Positions 49,410-58,283 of a DNA stretch of 64,000 nt are shown here, piece after piece. Location: NCBI RefSeq assembly GCF_021729885.1, contig NZ_CP063401.1, forward strand, positions 496,001 to 560,000. Direction: 5' to 3'. The notes under the pieces are model-generated. The model saw only the letters and a list, made by a program, of their open reading frames with translations, searched no databases and was not told where the DNA came from. Both the position numbers and the translations under genes were made by a program. The DNA comes from Devosia sp. SL43. Its GTDB lineage: Bacteria; Pseudomonadota; Alphaproteobacteria; Rhizobiales; Devosiaceae. Position 1 is the first letter of the stretch, and the number at the start of each line of letters is the position of its first letter.

Positions 49410-50486
49410 ATGCAGGGTATCGAGCTGTCGCGCCACTTCTACGTCGATGTCGTCTGCCCATGGCTCGACGCAGCTGCCCCTAACCTCCAGCATGCGGCCG
49501 CGCTGATCGGCTACGGTTCAGAGCTCCTCGGCTTTGACGACGAGATGTCACAGGACCACAATTGGGGCGCCCGGGTGCATCTCTTCCTCTCGCAGGATGA
49601 CTTCGATGTGCATGCCCATCGCTTGGTCGATGCTTTCACCACCGAGGCGCCCAGGCAGTTTATGGGCGAGCCGATCCAATGGCGCAGTCGGCCCCATCCC
49701 GCGGCCAGCGGACGCTGGGCCGCAGGCGCGGTAGAGCACGGCCTCGAAATTCACACCATCGAGGCGCGCCTTGCCGGGGGTCTGGCCCTTGAGTCCGTGG
49801 ATTCGATCACGCCGCTGCAATGGCTCGGCCTGTCCGAGCAACGCCTTCTCGGCTTCACGGCGGGTGCCGTCTTTCATGACGATGGCGACCGCCTCGGCAA
49901 GGTCCGTTCGGCCCTGTCCTACTTTCCCCGCGACATCTGGCTGTACAAGATCGCCTGCCAGTGGCGCCGCATCGGCGAAGAGCAGGCCTTCGTGGGCCGC
50001 ACGGGCATGGTGGGAGATGAAATCGGCTCCCGCGTCATCGCGGCCCGCCTGGTGCGTGATGTGATGCGCATGGGCTTTCTGCTTGATCGTCGCTATGCGC
50101 CCTACCCCAAATGGTTTGGCAGCGCATTCGCCAGGCTGCCCATTGCGACGACCCTGTCGCCCCTGCTGGAACGCGTCCTGGTGGCGCCCGACTGGCAGGA
50201 GCGCGGCGAGGCCCTGGCCGCCGCTTACCTCGCCTTGGCGAACCGCCAGCGGGCCGACGGCATCGGTGATGTGTTTGAGCCGGTCATTGGGCCGTATCAC
50301 GAGCGTCCCTTCGCGACGATCAACGTGGACGAGATCGGCGCGGCGACGGCAAGACCAATCGAGGATCCCTTCCTCAAAGCCCTCCCCATTGTCGGCTCAT
50401 TGGACCAGGTGACGGACCTGACGCCTGTGATCGAAGACCCGGCCGGCGCACAACGGATGATGCATGCTCTGCTTGGCCCTTCTTGA
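49410..50486 (+). CDS. DUF4037 domain protein, nucleotidyltransferase-like
   Basis: 358 residues from ATG 49410, with GGGAGG 5 bases upstream. The N-terminal GYGSELLGFDDEMSQDHNWG (about residues 31-50) has the GS...D-x-D-like layout of a nucleotidyltransferase fold. A DUF4037 region follows with SALSYFPRDIWLYKIACQWR (about 170-189), and the C-terminal part is helical (EVLAPDWQERGEALAAAYLALANRQ-type, about 250-275). The role is unknown. It opens a three-gene plus-strand set with an APH(3')-type phosphotransferase (14-base gap) and an MFS transporter, so modification of a small molecule, perhaps an aminoglycoside-like compound, is an attractive but unproven idea. Confidence 0.75.
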   Translation: MQGIELSRHFYVDVVCPWLDAAAPNLQHAAALIGYGSELLGFDDEMSQDHNWGARVHLFLSQDDFDVHAHRLVDAFTTEAPRQFMGEPIQWRSRPHPAASGRWAAGAVEHGLEIHTIEARLAGGLALESVDSITPLQWLGLSEQRLLGFTAGAVFHDDGDRLGKVRSALSYFPRDIWLYKIACQWRRIGEEQAFVGRTGMVGDEIGSRVIAARLVRDVMRMGFLLDRRYAPYPKWFGSAFARLPIATTLSPLLERVLVAPDWQERGEALAAAYLALANRQRADGIGDVFEPVIGPYHERPFATINVDEIGAATARPIEDPFLKALPIVGSLDQVTDLTPVIEDPAGAQRMMHALLGPS

Positions 50487-50500
50487 GGGGAAATAGTTTG

Positions 50501-51295
50501 ATGGGGACCGATTCCATCGTTCGCCTCGCCCCTATGTTGCCAGCCCGGCTGGCGCATCTGGCGGACTGGTCCTGGCATCAGGTCACGCTCGGCCGCTCCG
50601 ATGCGACCGTCTGGCGCGCCGACAAGGGTGACGATCGGGTGTTTCTCAAGATTGCACCAATCCACCTGCTGAGCGAGATGCCCGGCGACATTGCCCGGCT
50701 GCAATGGCTGGCCACCGCCACGACCATCAAGGCGCCCCGTGTTCGCGAGGCCTTTGATGCGGATGGCTGCCACTGGTTGCTGATGAGCGCCCTGCCCGGC
50801 AGCGACCTCAGTCAATTGTCGGACCGGCCCGATGATCTGATCCTAGCCTTGGCGAGCGGCCTTCGCGCCCTGCACGACCTCGACATCGCCACCTGCCCCT
50901 TCGATCACGCCCTCGATGCCAAACTTGCAGCCGGCGCTGCCAATGTCGCTGCCGGGCTCGTGGACGAAACCGATTTCGACGACGCCTTCGACGGCTGGAC
51001 CGCAACGGCCGTGCTCGACTGGCTGCTGGCACACCGACCCGCCGCCGAAGACCTCGTCGTCTGCCATGGCGATGCCAGCCTGCCCAATCTTATGGCCGAT
51101 GGCGCTAACCTCACCGGGATCATCGACTGCGGCCGGCTGGGCGTTGCCGATCGCTGGCAGGACCTAGCCATTGCCTGCCGCAGCATCATCTGGAATTGCG
51201 GCCAGGAGCATGTCGCCCCGTTCCTGGCAATCTACGGCGCAGCCTGGGACGAAGACCGCTACCGCTACTATTGCGCGCTCGACGAGCTGTTCTGA
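50501..51295 (+). CDS. APH(3')-type aminoglycoside phosphotransferase
   Basis: 264 residues, exactly the usual APH(3') length, from ATG 50501 with GAGGGG upstream. Family motifs: ATP-site Lys in FLKIAP (residue 50), LPGSDLS hinge region (about 99-105), catalytic loop VVCHGDASLPN (about 186-196, Asp191), metal Asp in GIIDCGRLGVADRWQDLA (about 206-223, Asp209) and the terminal CALDELF, where the C-terminal Phe carboxylate contacts the drug in known enzymes. Such kinases phosphorylate the 3'-hydroxyl of kanamycin/neomycin-like antibiotics. Here it is chromosomal and not next to mobile genes, so it looks intrinsic. The stop overlaps the MFS start (TGATG). Confidence 0.88.
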   Translation: MGTDSIVRLAPMLPARLAHLADWSWHQVTLGRSDATVWRADKGDDRVFLKIAPIHLLSEMPGDIARLQWLATATTIKAPRVREAFDADGCHWLLMSALPGSDLSQLSDRPDDLILALASGLRALHDLDIATCPFDHALDAKLAAGAANVAAGLVDETDFDDAFDGWTATAVLDWLLAHRPAAEDLVVCHGDASLPNLMADGANLTGIIDCGRLGVADRWQDLAIACRSIIWNCGQEHVAPFLAIYGAAWDEDRYRYYCALDELF

Positions 51296-52476
51296 TGGCG
51301 ATGCGGCGGTTCCTCGGCACCTACTACGCCTATGTGTTCCTCTTCGACTTCATGCTGGCCTACGCCATCTACACGGCCTTGTTCGAGCTCAAGGGCATAT
51401 CGATTGCCGAGATCGGCATGCTGCTGGCCTTCTGGTCGGCGTCGGCCATCGTGCTCGAAATGCCCTCCGGCGCACTGTCCGACCATTTCGACCGACGCGT
51501 GCTGCTGGTCATCGCGCCGCTCCTCAAGGCGTTGACCTTTGTCTGCTGGGGCGTCGCCAATGGCAATTTCTGGCTCTATGGCCTGGGCTTCCTGTTCTGG
51601 AGCGCCGGTCAGGCCCTGCAGTCAGGGACGCGTGAGGCCCTGCTCTATGAGCGACTCGCCGAAGCCGGCCGGAGTGACGAGTTCGACAATATCCTGGGGC
51701 GCGACGCGGCGGCGGAGGGCATTGGCATCGGTGCCGGCACATTGTTCGGCGGCCTCGTCGCCCACTTCAATATGGATTGGGCCATCTGGCTTTCCATTCC
51801 GCCTTTGCTGCTGGGCGCGGGCCTCGCGATCGGCCTGCACGACAATCGCCGAACTTACGCGGCAGACGACGGCGAAACCCCCACCACCTATCTCTCTCAC
51901 TTTGCCGACGCTATCGGCGAGTTTCGGCGCCACGCCGACCTGCGCTTCGTCACGGTCTATATGGCCGTCGGCCTCATCACCTTCGAGCTGCTGGAGGAAT
52001 TCGACCAGCTCTACTATTTGGCCGTGGCAGTGCCGATCTGGCTGTGGGGCGTGTTGGGCGGTGCGGTGGAACTGCTCTACGCGGCAGCCAGCGTCTGGGC
52101 ACACCGCCTGTCCGGCCGCCCGTGGCTCGCCTGGGCCTTGCCGCTGCTGGGCGGCGCCTTGCTGGTCGCGGCCTCGCTCGGCGACAACCCGTGGTATGTG
52201 CTGCTGCTCGAACTGGCCTATGTCGCTATCGCCCCTGTAGCCGTCCTGGCTGAAGCCCGTTTCCACCGCATCATGGATGGCCGCAGCCGGGCGACGACCA
52301 CGTCAGCGCTGGTGGTCGCCCAGAATGTGGCGGGTATCGCCGCCACGCTGATGTTCGGATTTGTTGCCGATTGGCTCGGTATCCTGCCAGCCTATGGCTG
52401 GGCCGGCTTGGCCATGTTGCCCATCGCACTCTGGGTGTGGCTCGGGCAGCGCCGGGGTATGCGCGCCATCGACTAG
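51295..52476 (+). CDS. MFS transporter
   Basis: 393 residues from ATG 51295, which overlaps the APH stop by one base. About twelve membrane segments; the loop 2-3 signature reads PSGALSDHFDRRVLL (about residues 60-74), normal for major facilitator efflux proteins. The central loop (about residues 185-205, ETPTTYLSHFADAIGEFRRH) joins the two halves. With the phosphotransferase and DUF4037 gene it likely forms one transcript, so drug or sugar-like compound efflux is plausible. The last base of its TAG stop is the first base of a long inverted repeat. Confidence 0.86.
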   Translation: MAMRRFLGTYYAYVFLFDFMLAYAIYTALFELKGISIAEIGMLLAFWSASAIVLEMPSGALSDHFDRRVLLVIAPLLKALTFVCWGVANGNFWLYGLGFLFWSAGQALQSGTREALLYERLAEAGRSDEFDNILGRDAAAEGIGIGAGTLFGGLVAHFNMDWAIWLSIPPLLLGAGLAIGLHDNRRTYAADDGETPTTYLSHFADAIGEFRRHADLRFVTVYMAVGLITFELLEEFDQLYYLAVAVPIWLWGVLGGAVELLYAAASVWAHRLSGRPWLAWALPLLGGALLVAASLGDNPWYVLLLELAYVAIAPVAVLAEARFHRIMDGRSRATTTSALVVAQNVAGIAATLMFGFVADWLGILPAYGWAGLAMLPIALWVWLGQRRGMRAID

Positions 52477-52608
52477 TGCCACGCCCTCGTGGTTCGAGGC
52501 GCTGAAGAAGCGCACCTCACCATGAGGGCTGTTCTTAACTCGGTATACTAGTAGTCCTCATGGTGAGGTGCGAGCTCTTGCGAGCCTCGAACCACGAGGG
52601 CGTGGCAC
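52476..52608. repeat. 133-bp inverted-repeat element (REP/BIME-like)
   Basis: The 25-bp arm running 52476-52500 (starts GTGCCACGCCCTCGTGG) recurs exactly inverted at 52584-52608. Inside are a second pair of arms, GCACCTCACCATGAGG (52511-52526) and CCTCATGGTGAGGTGC (about 52556-52571). It begins in the MFS stop codon. Large palindromes of this form are dispersed in alphaproteobacterial genomes and can act as terminators. Confidence 0.85.
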
Positions 52609-52620
52609 GATGCGCCTATG

Positions 52621-52636
52621 GCGCTAGTACTAGCGC
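52621..52636. other. Perfect 16-bp palindrome GCGCTAGTACTAGCGC
   Basis: An exact palindrome with two CTAG tetranucleotides, 12 bases after the large inverted repeat, within a region of unusually frequent CTAG. The function is unknown; it may be a protein-binding site. The remaining bases from 52637 to 52900 show no gene, only shadow frames. Confidence 0.5.
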
Positions 52637-52903
52637 TAGTGGTCAAACCCACAGGTGCCACTATCTTGCCAAAATTTCTTCGCTTGACACCCCCTGACCG
52701 TCGCGATTCTGTCATCTGCGACCATGGTTACCACCCCGTTAAGGCGCATCGGCAACAGGCGATCATCAAGGATTCCCGTGGCCTTAGCGGCACTTTCTCG
52801 GCTCACATATCGCCACTTCACGCACCGGCTCAAGGCACATAAATCGCGCCTCGCAACACCGCGTTTTCCTTGCAGTTTGTCCCCGTAATCCACATATTAG
52901 GCC

Positions 52904-52948
52904 TACTAGTGGTTGTCGTGACGAGCACCCCTACCACTAGACCTTGTG
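52904..52948 (+). promoter_or_regulatory. Tandem NrdR-like boxes upstream of nrdJ
   Basis: Two 14-mers, TACTAGTGGTTGTC (52904-52917) and CACTAGACCTTGTG (52935-52948), share ACTAG and TTGT at identical positions and are spaced exactly 31 bases centre to centre (three helical turns). That is the known architecture of NrdR boxes in ribonucleotide reductase promoters. They lie 245-290 bases before the nrdJ ATG, implying a long leader. The nrdR gene is not in the window. Confidence 0.6.
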
Positions 52949-53192
52949 ATTTCTGGCGTTGACGCGTCGTTTGAATCGGCAGAGTGTTTTCGACGGCCCC
53001 CAGCACTCCCTGTTGTGGGCAAGTCCTCGGTAGGAGCGCTGGCATTTAGACCGGCGCGCATCGGGGCACAGGCAAGATTTTGGGTCCGCCACACGGGCCC
53101 GGTTGGTGAAGCGTCAACACAGATTTGGATGAGAAGCCGGGTTCCGGCTCGCGGGCATTTGTGTGCCCGTCATATTGGGGAATACGACGACA
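52949..53192 (+). other. Long nrdJ leader with hairpins
   Basis: The 244 bases between the NrdR-like boxes and nrdJ have no reading frame that looks coding. Local hairpins are GGGTCC-GCCACAC-GGGCCC (about 53082-53100), GCCGG-GTT-CCGGC (about 53136-53148) and CGGGCA-TTTGTG-TGCCCG (about 53152-53169), the last just before the ribosome-binding region. It may be a cis-regulatory RNA or simply spacer; cobalamin-riboswitch signature sequences were not found. Confidence 0.4.
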
Positions 53193-56100
53193 ATGCGCAT
53201 TGAACGCCGCTTTACGACCGCCGACCAGGATCGCTACGGCTCGATCGAATTCCGCTCGGCCACCAGCGAGATTCGCAATCCTGATGGCTCGGTGGTCTTC
53301 AAGCTCGAGAACATCGCCATCCCCTCGACCTGGAGCCAGGTCGCGGCCGACATCATTGCGCAGAAGTATTTCCGCAAGGCCGGCGTCGCCAAGGTTCTGA
53401 GGAAAGTCGAAGAAAACTCCGTGCCGTCCTGGCTGTGGCGCTCCGTCCCCGACGAAGCTGCGCTCGCCAAGCTGCCGGAAGCCGAACGCTACGGCTCGGA
53501 AATGGACAGCCGCCAGGTGTTCGATCGCCTGGCCGGCACCTGGACCTATTGGGGCTGGAAGGGCGGTTATTTCGCCTCCGAGGAAGATGCCCGCGCCTTC
53601 TTCGACGAACTCGCCTTCATGCTCGCCACCCAGCGCGTTGCCCCCAACAGCCCGCAATGGTTCAACACCGGCATGCACTGGGCCTATGGCATTGATGGCC
53701 CCGGCCAGGGCCATTTCTATGTCGACCCCTTCACCCACAAGCTGACCAGCTCCAAATCGAGCTACGAGCATCCGCAGCCGCATGCCTGCTTCATCCAGTC
53801 GGTCAATGACGACCTGGTCAACGAAAACGGCATCATGGACCTGTGGGTTCGCGAGGCCCGCTTGTTCAAGTACGGTTCGGGCACCGGCACCAATTTCTCG
53901 GCCCTACGCGGTTCGGGCGAAAAGCTCTCCGGCGGCGGTCGCTCGTCGGGCCTGATGAGCTTCCTCAAGATCGGCGATCGCGCTGCTGGCGCCATCAAGT
54001 CGGGTGGTACCACCCGTCGCGCCGCCAAGATGGTCGTCCTCGATATCGATCACCCCGATGTGGAAGAATACATCAACTGGAAGGTCAAGGAGGAGCAGAA
54101 GGTCGCCGCGCTCGTGACCGGCTCCAAGGTCGTCTCCAAGCACCTCAAGCTCATCATGAAGGCCGCCGTGAACTGCGAAGGTTCGGGCGACGACTGCTTC
54201 GACGTGGCCAAGAACCCCGCCCTCAAGCGCGAAGTCCGCGCCGCCAAGAAAGCCCTGGTGCCGGAGAACTACATCTTCCGCGTCATCCAGTTCGCCAAGC
54301 AGGGCTATACCGATATCGAATTTCCGGTCTACGACACCGATTGGGACAGCGAGGCCTACCTCACCGTCTCCGGCCAGAATTCCAACAATTCCGTCCGCGT
54401 CACCGATGATTTCCTGCGCGCCGTCGAAGGCGACAGCGACTGGAACCTGACCTCCCGCAAGGATGGCAAGACCGTCAAGACGCTGAGGGCCCGCGATCTC
54501 TGGGAACAGGTCGGCTATGCCGCCTGGGCCTCGGCCGATCCCGGCATCCAGTATCACACCACCATCAACGAGTGGCACACCTCGCCCGAAGCCGGTCCGA
54601 TCAATGCATCGAACCCCTGCTCGGAATACATGTTCCTCGACGACACCGCCTGCAACCTGGCCTCGGTCAACCTGCTGCCCTATCGCAATGCCGATGGCTC
54701 GTTCGACACGTCATCCTACGAGCACACCGTCCGCCTCTGGACCATCGTGCTCGAAATCTCGGTGATGATGGCGCAGTTCCCGTCCAAGGCCATTGCCGAA
54801 CGCTCGTTCGAATACCGCACGCTGGGCATCGGCTACGCCAATATCGGCGGCTTCCTGATGACCTCAGGCATTCCCTATGACTCGGCCGAAGGCCGCGCCA
54901 TTGCTGGTGCCGTGACCGCCATCATGACCGGCGTCAGCTACGCCACCTCGGCCGAAATGGCCAAGGAGCTCGGCCCGTTCAAGGACTACAAGCGCAACGC
55001 CAAGCACATGCTGCGCGTCATCCGCAACCACCGCAACGCCGCCCACGGCAATGCTGATGGCTACGAGAACCTCAGCATCAATCCGGTGCCGCTCGACCAT
55101 GCCAGCCTGATCGACGGCGCTCTCTCCGAGCGCGCCAAGGCCGCCTGGGACAATGCCCTCGCCCTCGGCGAGAAGCATGGCTACCGCAATGCGCAGGTCT
55201 CGGTGATCGCCCCGACCGGCACGATCGGCCTGGTCATGGATTGCGACACCACGGGCATCGAGCCCGATTTCGCCCTGGTCAAGTTCAAGAAGCTCGCCGG
55301 TGGCGGTTACTTCAAGATCATCAACCGCGCCGTGCCGCCGGCTCTGCGCACCCTCGGCTATGCCGAGCACCAGATCGCCGAAATGGAAGCCTATGCCGTC
55401 GGCCATGGCAACCTGAACCAGGCTCCGGGCGTCAATCCCTCGACCCTCAAGGCCAAGGGCTTCACCGACGACAAGATATCAGCGCTCAATGCCGCGACCG
55501 CCTCGGCCTTCGACATCAAGTTCATCTTCAACCAGTGGACCCTGGGTGTCGATTTCCTCAAGTCCCTCGGCGTCACCGAAGAGCAGATGAACGACTTCTC
55601 CTTTGAGCTGCTGCCCTTCCTGGGCTTCAGCCGCAAGGACATCGAAGCCGCAAACCTGCACGTCGTCGGCGCCATGACGCTCGAAGGCGCGCCGCACCTC
55701 AAGGCCGAGCATCTGCCGGTCTTCGATTGCGCCGCCCCCTGCGGCAAGATCGGCAAGCGCTCGCTCTCGATCGAGTCGCACATCCTGATGATGGCTGCCG
55801 CTCAGCCCTTCATCTCGGGCGCCATCTCCAAGACCATCAACATGCCCAATGATGCGACGGTGGAAGACGCCAAGGAAGCCTACATGCTCTCCTGGCGCCT
55901 GGCCCTCAAGGCCAACGCGCTCTATCGCGACGGCTCCAAGCTTTCCCAGCCGCTCAACTCCTCCGTTCTCGCCGCTGCTGACGAGGACGACGATGAGGAT
56001 CACGTCGAAGAGCTGATGAGCATGAATGCGGCCGCCCGCGTGCCGCAGATTGCCGAAAAGATCGTCGAGCGCATCATCGAGCGCGAAGTGGAAGTCCGCT

Positions 56101-56915
56101 CCCGCGAAAAGATGCCCGATCGCCGCAAGGGTTACACCCAGAAGGCGGTCGTTGGCGGCCACAAGGTCTATGTCCGCACCGGCGAATATGACGATGGCCG
56201 CATCGGCGAGATCTTCATCGACATGCACAAGGAAGGCGCCGCCTTCCGCGCCATGATGAACAATTTCGCCATCGCGATTTCGCTGGGCCTGCAATATGGC
56301 GTGCCGTTGGACGAATATGTGGAGGCCTTCACCTTCACCCGCTTCGAGCCTGCCGGCATGGTCATGGGCAATGATCGCATCAAGAGCGCGACGTCGATCC
56401 TCGACTACGTGTTCCGCGAACTGGCCGTCTCCTATCTGGACCGGGATGACCTCGCCCATGTCAATCCGGACAGCCCGACCTCGCTCGGCAAGGGCGTTGC
56501 CGAGGACAAGGCCGCGCGCATCGCTGCGCCCGCCCCTGCCCCGGTGCCCGCCGAGCGCTTTGTCTCCCGCGGCATGACCCGTGGCCGCGTCGCCAACAAG
56601 AACCTGATGATCGTCTCGGGCGATCACCAGACCTACAATCCCGTCCAGGCGATGCAGACCTCAACCGTGACGGCGCTCCGCTCCGCCACCGCATTGAAGC
56701 AGGAAACCCAGCTCGCCCCGGCAGCGTTTGCTCCCGCCGAACTGAGCCCCATCCCAAGCCCACCCCCGGGCAAGGACACAGGCCTGCTCCGCGCCGAAGC
56801 CCAGATGAAGGGCTACACGGGCGACCAGTGCACCGAGTGCCATAACTTCACGATGGTGCGGAACGGCACGTGCCTGAAGTGCGATACTTGTGGGACGACG
56901 ACTGGGTGTAGCTGA
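53193..56915 (+). CDS. nrdJ: Vitamin B12-dependent (class II) ribonucleoside-diphosphate reductase
   Basis: 1240 residues from ATG 53193. It makes deoxynucleotides using adenosylcobalamin, independent of oxygen. N-terminal landmark [20 protein letters not shown]; substrate-loop [18 protein letters not shown] (about residues 151-168); the active-site block [20 protein letters not shown] (about 469-488), then [20 protein letters not shown] (about 671-690). The linker [14 protein letters not shown] and the Asp/Glu-rich [11 protein letters not shown] (about 930-940) are also seen. The C-terminal cysteine-rich tail is [20 protein letters not shown], typical of the NrdJ zinc-ribbon. The length fits the long alphaproteobacterial form. 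The start at 53193 is favoured over GTG 53163 by family start. Confidence 0.96.
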   Translation: MRIERRFTTADQDRYGSIEFRSATSEIRNPDGSVVFKLENIAIPSTWSQVAADIIAQKYFRKAGVAKVLRKVEENSVPSWLWRSVPDEAALAKLPEAERYGSEMDSRQVFDRLAGTWTYWGWKGGYFASEEDARAFFDELAFMLATQRVAPNSPQWFNTGMHWAYGIDGPGQGHFYVDPFTHKLTSSKSSYEHPQPHACFIQSVNDDLVNENGIMDLWVREARLFKYGSGTGTNFSALRGSGEKLSGGGRSSGLMSFLKIGDRAAGAIKSGGTTRRAAKMVVLDIDHPDVEEYINWKVKEEQKVAALVTGSKVVSKHLKLIMKAAVNCEGSGDDCFDVAKNPALKREVRAAKKALVPENYIFRVIQFAKQGYTDIEFPVYDTDWDSEAYLTVSGQNSNNSVRVTDDFLRAVEGDSDWNLTSRKDGKTVKTLRARDLWEQVGYAAWASADPGIQYHTTINEWHTSPEAGPINASNPCSEYMFLDDTACNLASVNLLPYRNADGSFDTSSYEHTVRLWTIVLEISVMMAQFPSKAIAERSFEYRTLGIGYANIGGFLMTSGIPYDSAEGRAIAGAVTAIMTGVSYATSAEMAKELGPFKDYKRNAKHMLRVIRNHRNAAHGNADGYENLSINPVPLDHASLIDGALSERAKAAWDNALALGEKHGYRNAQVSVIAPTGTIGLVMDCDTTGIEPDFALVKFKKLAGGGYFKIINRAVPPALRTLGYAEHQIAEMEAYAVGHGNLNQAPGVNPSTLKAKGFTDDKISALNAATASAFDIKFIFNQWTLGVDFLKSLGVTEEQMNDFSFELLPFLGFSRKDIEAANLHVVGAMTLEGAPHLKAEHLPVFDCAAPCGKIGKRSLSIESHILMMAAAQPFISGAISKTINMPNDATVEDAKEAYMLSWRLALKANALYRDGSKLSQPLNSSVLAAADEDDDEDHVEELMSMNAAARVPQIAEKIVERIIEREVEVRSREKMPDRRKGYTQKAVVGGHKVYVRTGEYDDGRIGEIFIDMHKEGAAFRAMMNNFAIAISLGLQYGVPLDEYVEAFTFTRFEPAGMVMGNDRIKSATSILDYVFRELAVSYLDRDDLAHVNPDSPTSLGKGVAEDKAARIAAPAPAPVPAERFVSRGMTRGRVANKNLMIVSGDHQTYNPVQAMQTSTVTALRSATALKQETQLAPAAFAPAELSPIPSPPPGKDTGLLRAEAQMKGYTGDQCTECHNFTMVRNGTCLKCDTCGTTTGCS

Positions 56916-56968
56916 GGGTCGGAGTAGTAACAACAGAGAGCTCCTCCGCCGCAGAGATATCAAAATTC

Positions 56969-56993
56969 ATGCCCGGGCCAAACGCCCGGGCAT
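56969..56993 (+). terminator. Hairpin after nrdJ (possible terminator)
   Basis: A perfect 10-bp stem ATGCCCGGGC / GCCCGGGCAT with loop CAAAC, 54 bases after the nrdJ stop. The tail TGTCATG is not T-rich, so termination would be weak or Rho-assisted. It marks the left border of the accessory segment. Confidence 0.45.
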
Positions 56994-56997
56994 TGTC

Positions 56998-57342
56998 ATG
57001 CCGGGATGCCAAAAGATGCTTGAGGTGATCTCAGACCTTGCTTCCATAGCGACCGCGTTAATCGCAATGGCAGCGTCTGGACTGTACTTAGTCGACAAGC
57101 GGAAGAAGCTGCGCCGGCTGGAGAGCTACTTAAAGGAACAGAAGACCAAGCCACTAGGCAGTGCCGATCAAGGCCAAAGAACCTTGCTTCACCTTGTAGC
57201 CAATTTAGGCATGACGGAGGGTGAAGTGATGGACGCGAGTTTCAGAAGAAAAAAAATACGACGATTGGTCGGCCAAGATGCTCGTGGTTACGCAAGCCAC
57301 CTTCTTCTAGAGTATTATGAGGTGCCTAAAGAGAAGGGCTAG
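56998..57342 (+). CDS. Small membrane-anchored hypothetical protein
   Basis: About 114 residues from ATG 56998; ATG 57016 is another possible start. A membrane segment (LASIATALIAMAASGLYLV, about residues 11-29) is followed by a basic, helical cytoplasmic part: DKRKKLRRLESYLKEQK, then LVANLGMTEGEVMDASFRRK and RRLVGQDARGYASHLLLEYY. The second part resembles a small winged or helical recognition module (LGMTEGEV...R.KIRRLVG), but no family is recognised. Codon use is more A+T-rich than in the neighbours. It is convergent with the D12 methyltransferase (stops overlap by 3 bases). Its function is unknown; it may belong to the same accessory unit. Confidence 0.55.
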   Translation: MPGCQKMLEVISDLASIATALIAMAASGLYLVDKRKKLRRLESYLKEQKTKPLGSADQGQRTLLHLVANLGMTEGEVMDASFRRKKIRRLVGQDARGYASHLLLEYYEVPKEKG

Positions 57343-58283
57343 GCGGCAGGCACCATCGCGCCCTCCTGCTGCTGAATCTGCCTCTTGTGTTTCGCGCTGC
57401 TGTAGATCTGTTTTGGCTTTGCAAGCCCATCAGAAAATATCATGACCTCTTGCCCCAGACCGTGATTCCTAGCGCTATAGCCAATAGCAAATTGCTCCTG
57501 CACGTATTCACTATACAGGTCGCGAATGGCCTCGGCGTTGTCGTACGATGTAACCCAACGATGCGTAAGGCCGTCAATGGCAGATTTAAGAATTGCGTGA
57601 TCCCACGATGAGTAGTTATTTTCGTAAAGGTAAGCACCCTTAACAAAATACGGCGGATCAATGTATACGAAGCAATCATCCTCAACGTGATTTAGGGATG
57701 ATATAAATTCGGCTGCATCTCGATTGCTGACATGTATTCTCGACGAAAAAAATCCAATTCTGGCTATCTTGGATATCAAGGCGGACTTGTTGAATCTGCA
57801 ATCAAGTTTATAGGTTCCGGCCTGATTCAAGCCGCCAATCATCCCGCCATTTAGGATGCCAGATTGGTTGGTCCTATTAAGGAAGAACGCCGCAAATCCC
57901 AACTCCACACGGTCGGAACCCATTGGATTGCGCTTCACTTCTCGTGCAGTTAGCCAGTTTTCAATCGTGACTGGTGTTTCCGCTATTCTAGAAATCAACC
58001 GGTCAGTTTGATGCACTGCACTATGCCAAAAGGCGAAAACAGCGGGATCGATATCGTTGATATAGATGTGCGAAACCCGTTCGGAAAACAGAAGGTCTAG
58101 CGCAACGCCAGCGCCCCCAGCAAACGGCTCAGCGTATCTTGACCCCAACAGCCCGTTTAGTTCCAGAATCTCGGTGAGGTACGGCCCAAGCTTGCCTTTT
58201 CCGCCTGGATATCGCAACGGCGACGCGTTTCTCATAGAGACCCTCGCAAGTCCGCCAGGGTTTTGGCGGTCGAGAGCAATCAT
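57339..58283 (-). CDS. D12-class N6-adenine DNA methyltransferase
   Basis: 314 residues. Dam/D12 class motifs are in order: PLRYPGGKGKLGPYLTEILE (about residues 22-41), SAM site AEPFAGGAGVALDLLF (about 51-66), NDIDPAVFAFWH (about 76-87), and catalytic motif IV as YIDPPYF (about 216-222). The start at 58283 forms an ATGA overlap with the stop of the upstream ParB-like gene, so the two are translationally coupled. The target sequence is not deducible. There is no endonuclease-like restriction gene next to it, which makes it a solitary methyltransferase or part of a non-classical system. Codon use is unlike that of the core genes. Confidence 0.88.
   Translation of the reverse strand: MIALDRQNPGGLARVSMRNASPLRYPGGKGKLGPYLTEILELNGLLGSRYAEPFAGGAGVALDLLFSERVSHIYINDIDPAVFAFWHSAVHQTDRLISRIAETPVTIENWLTAREVKRNPMGSDRVELGFAAFFLNRTNQSGILNGGMIGGLNQAGTYKLDCRFNKSALISKIARIGFFSSRIHVSNRDAAEFISSLNHVEDDCFVYIDPPYFVKGAYLYENNYSSWDHAILKSAIDGLTHRWVTSYDNAEAIRDLYSEYVQEQFAIGYSARNHGLGQEVMIFSDGLAKPKQIYSSAKHKRQIQQQEGAMVPAA

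Noticed and set aside
52949-53192. Cobalamin riboswitch before nrdJ
   Set aside because: Only a GCCAC-containing hairpin resembles it; the downstream AGTCAGGA/ACCTGCC-type B12-box and the GGTGxxAxTCC core were not found.
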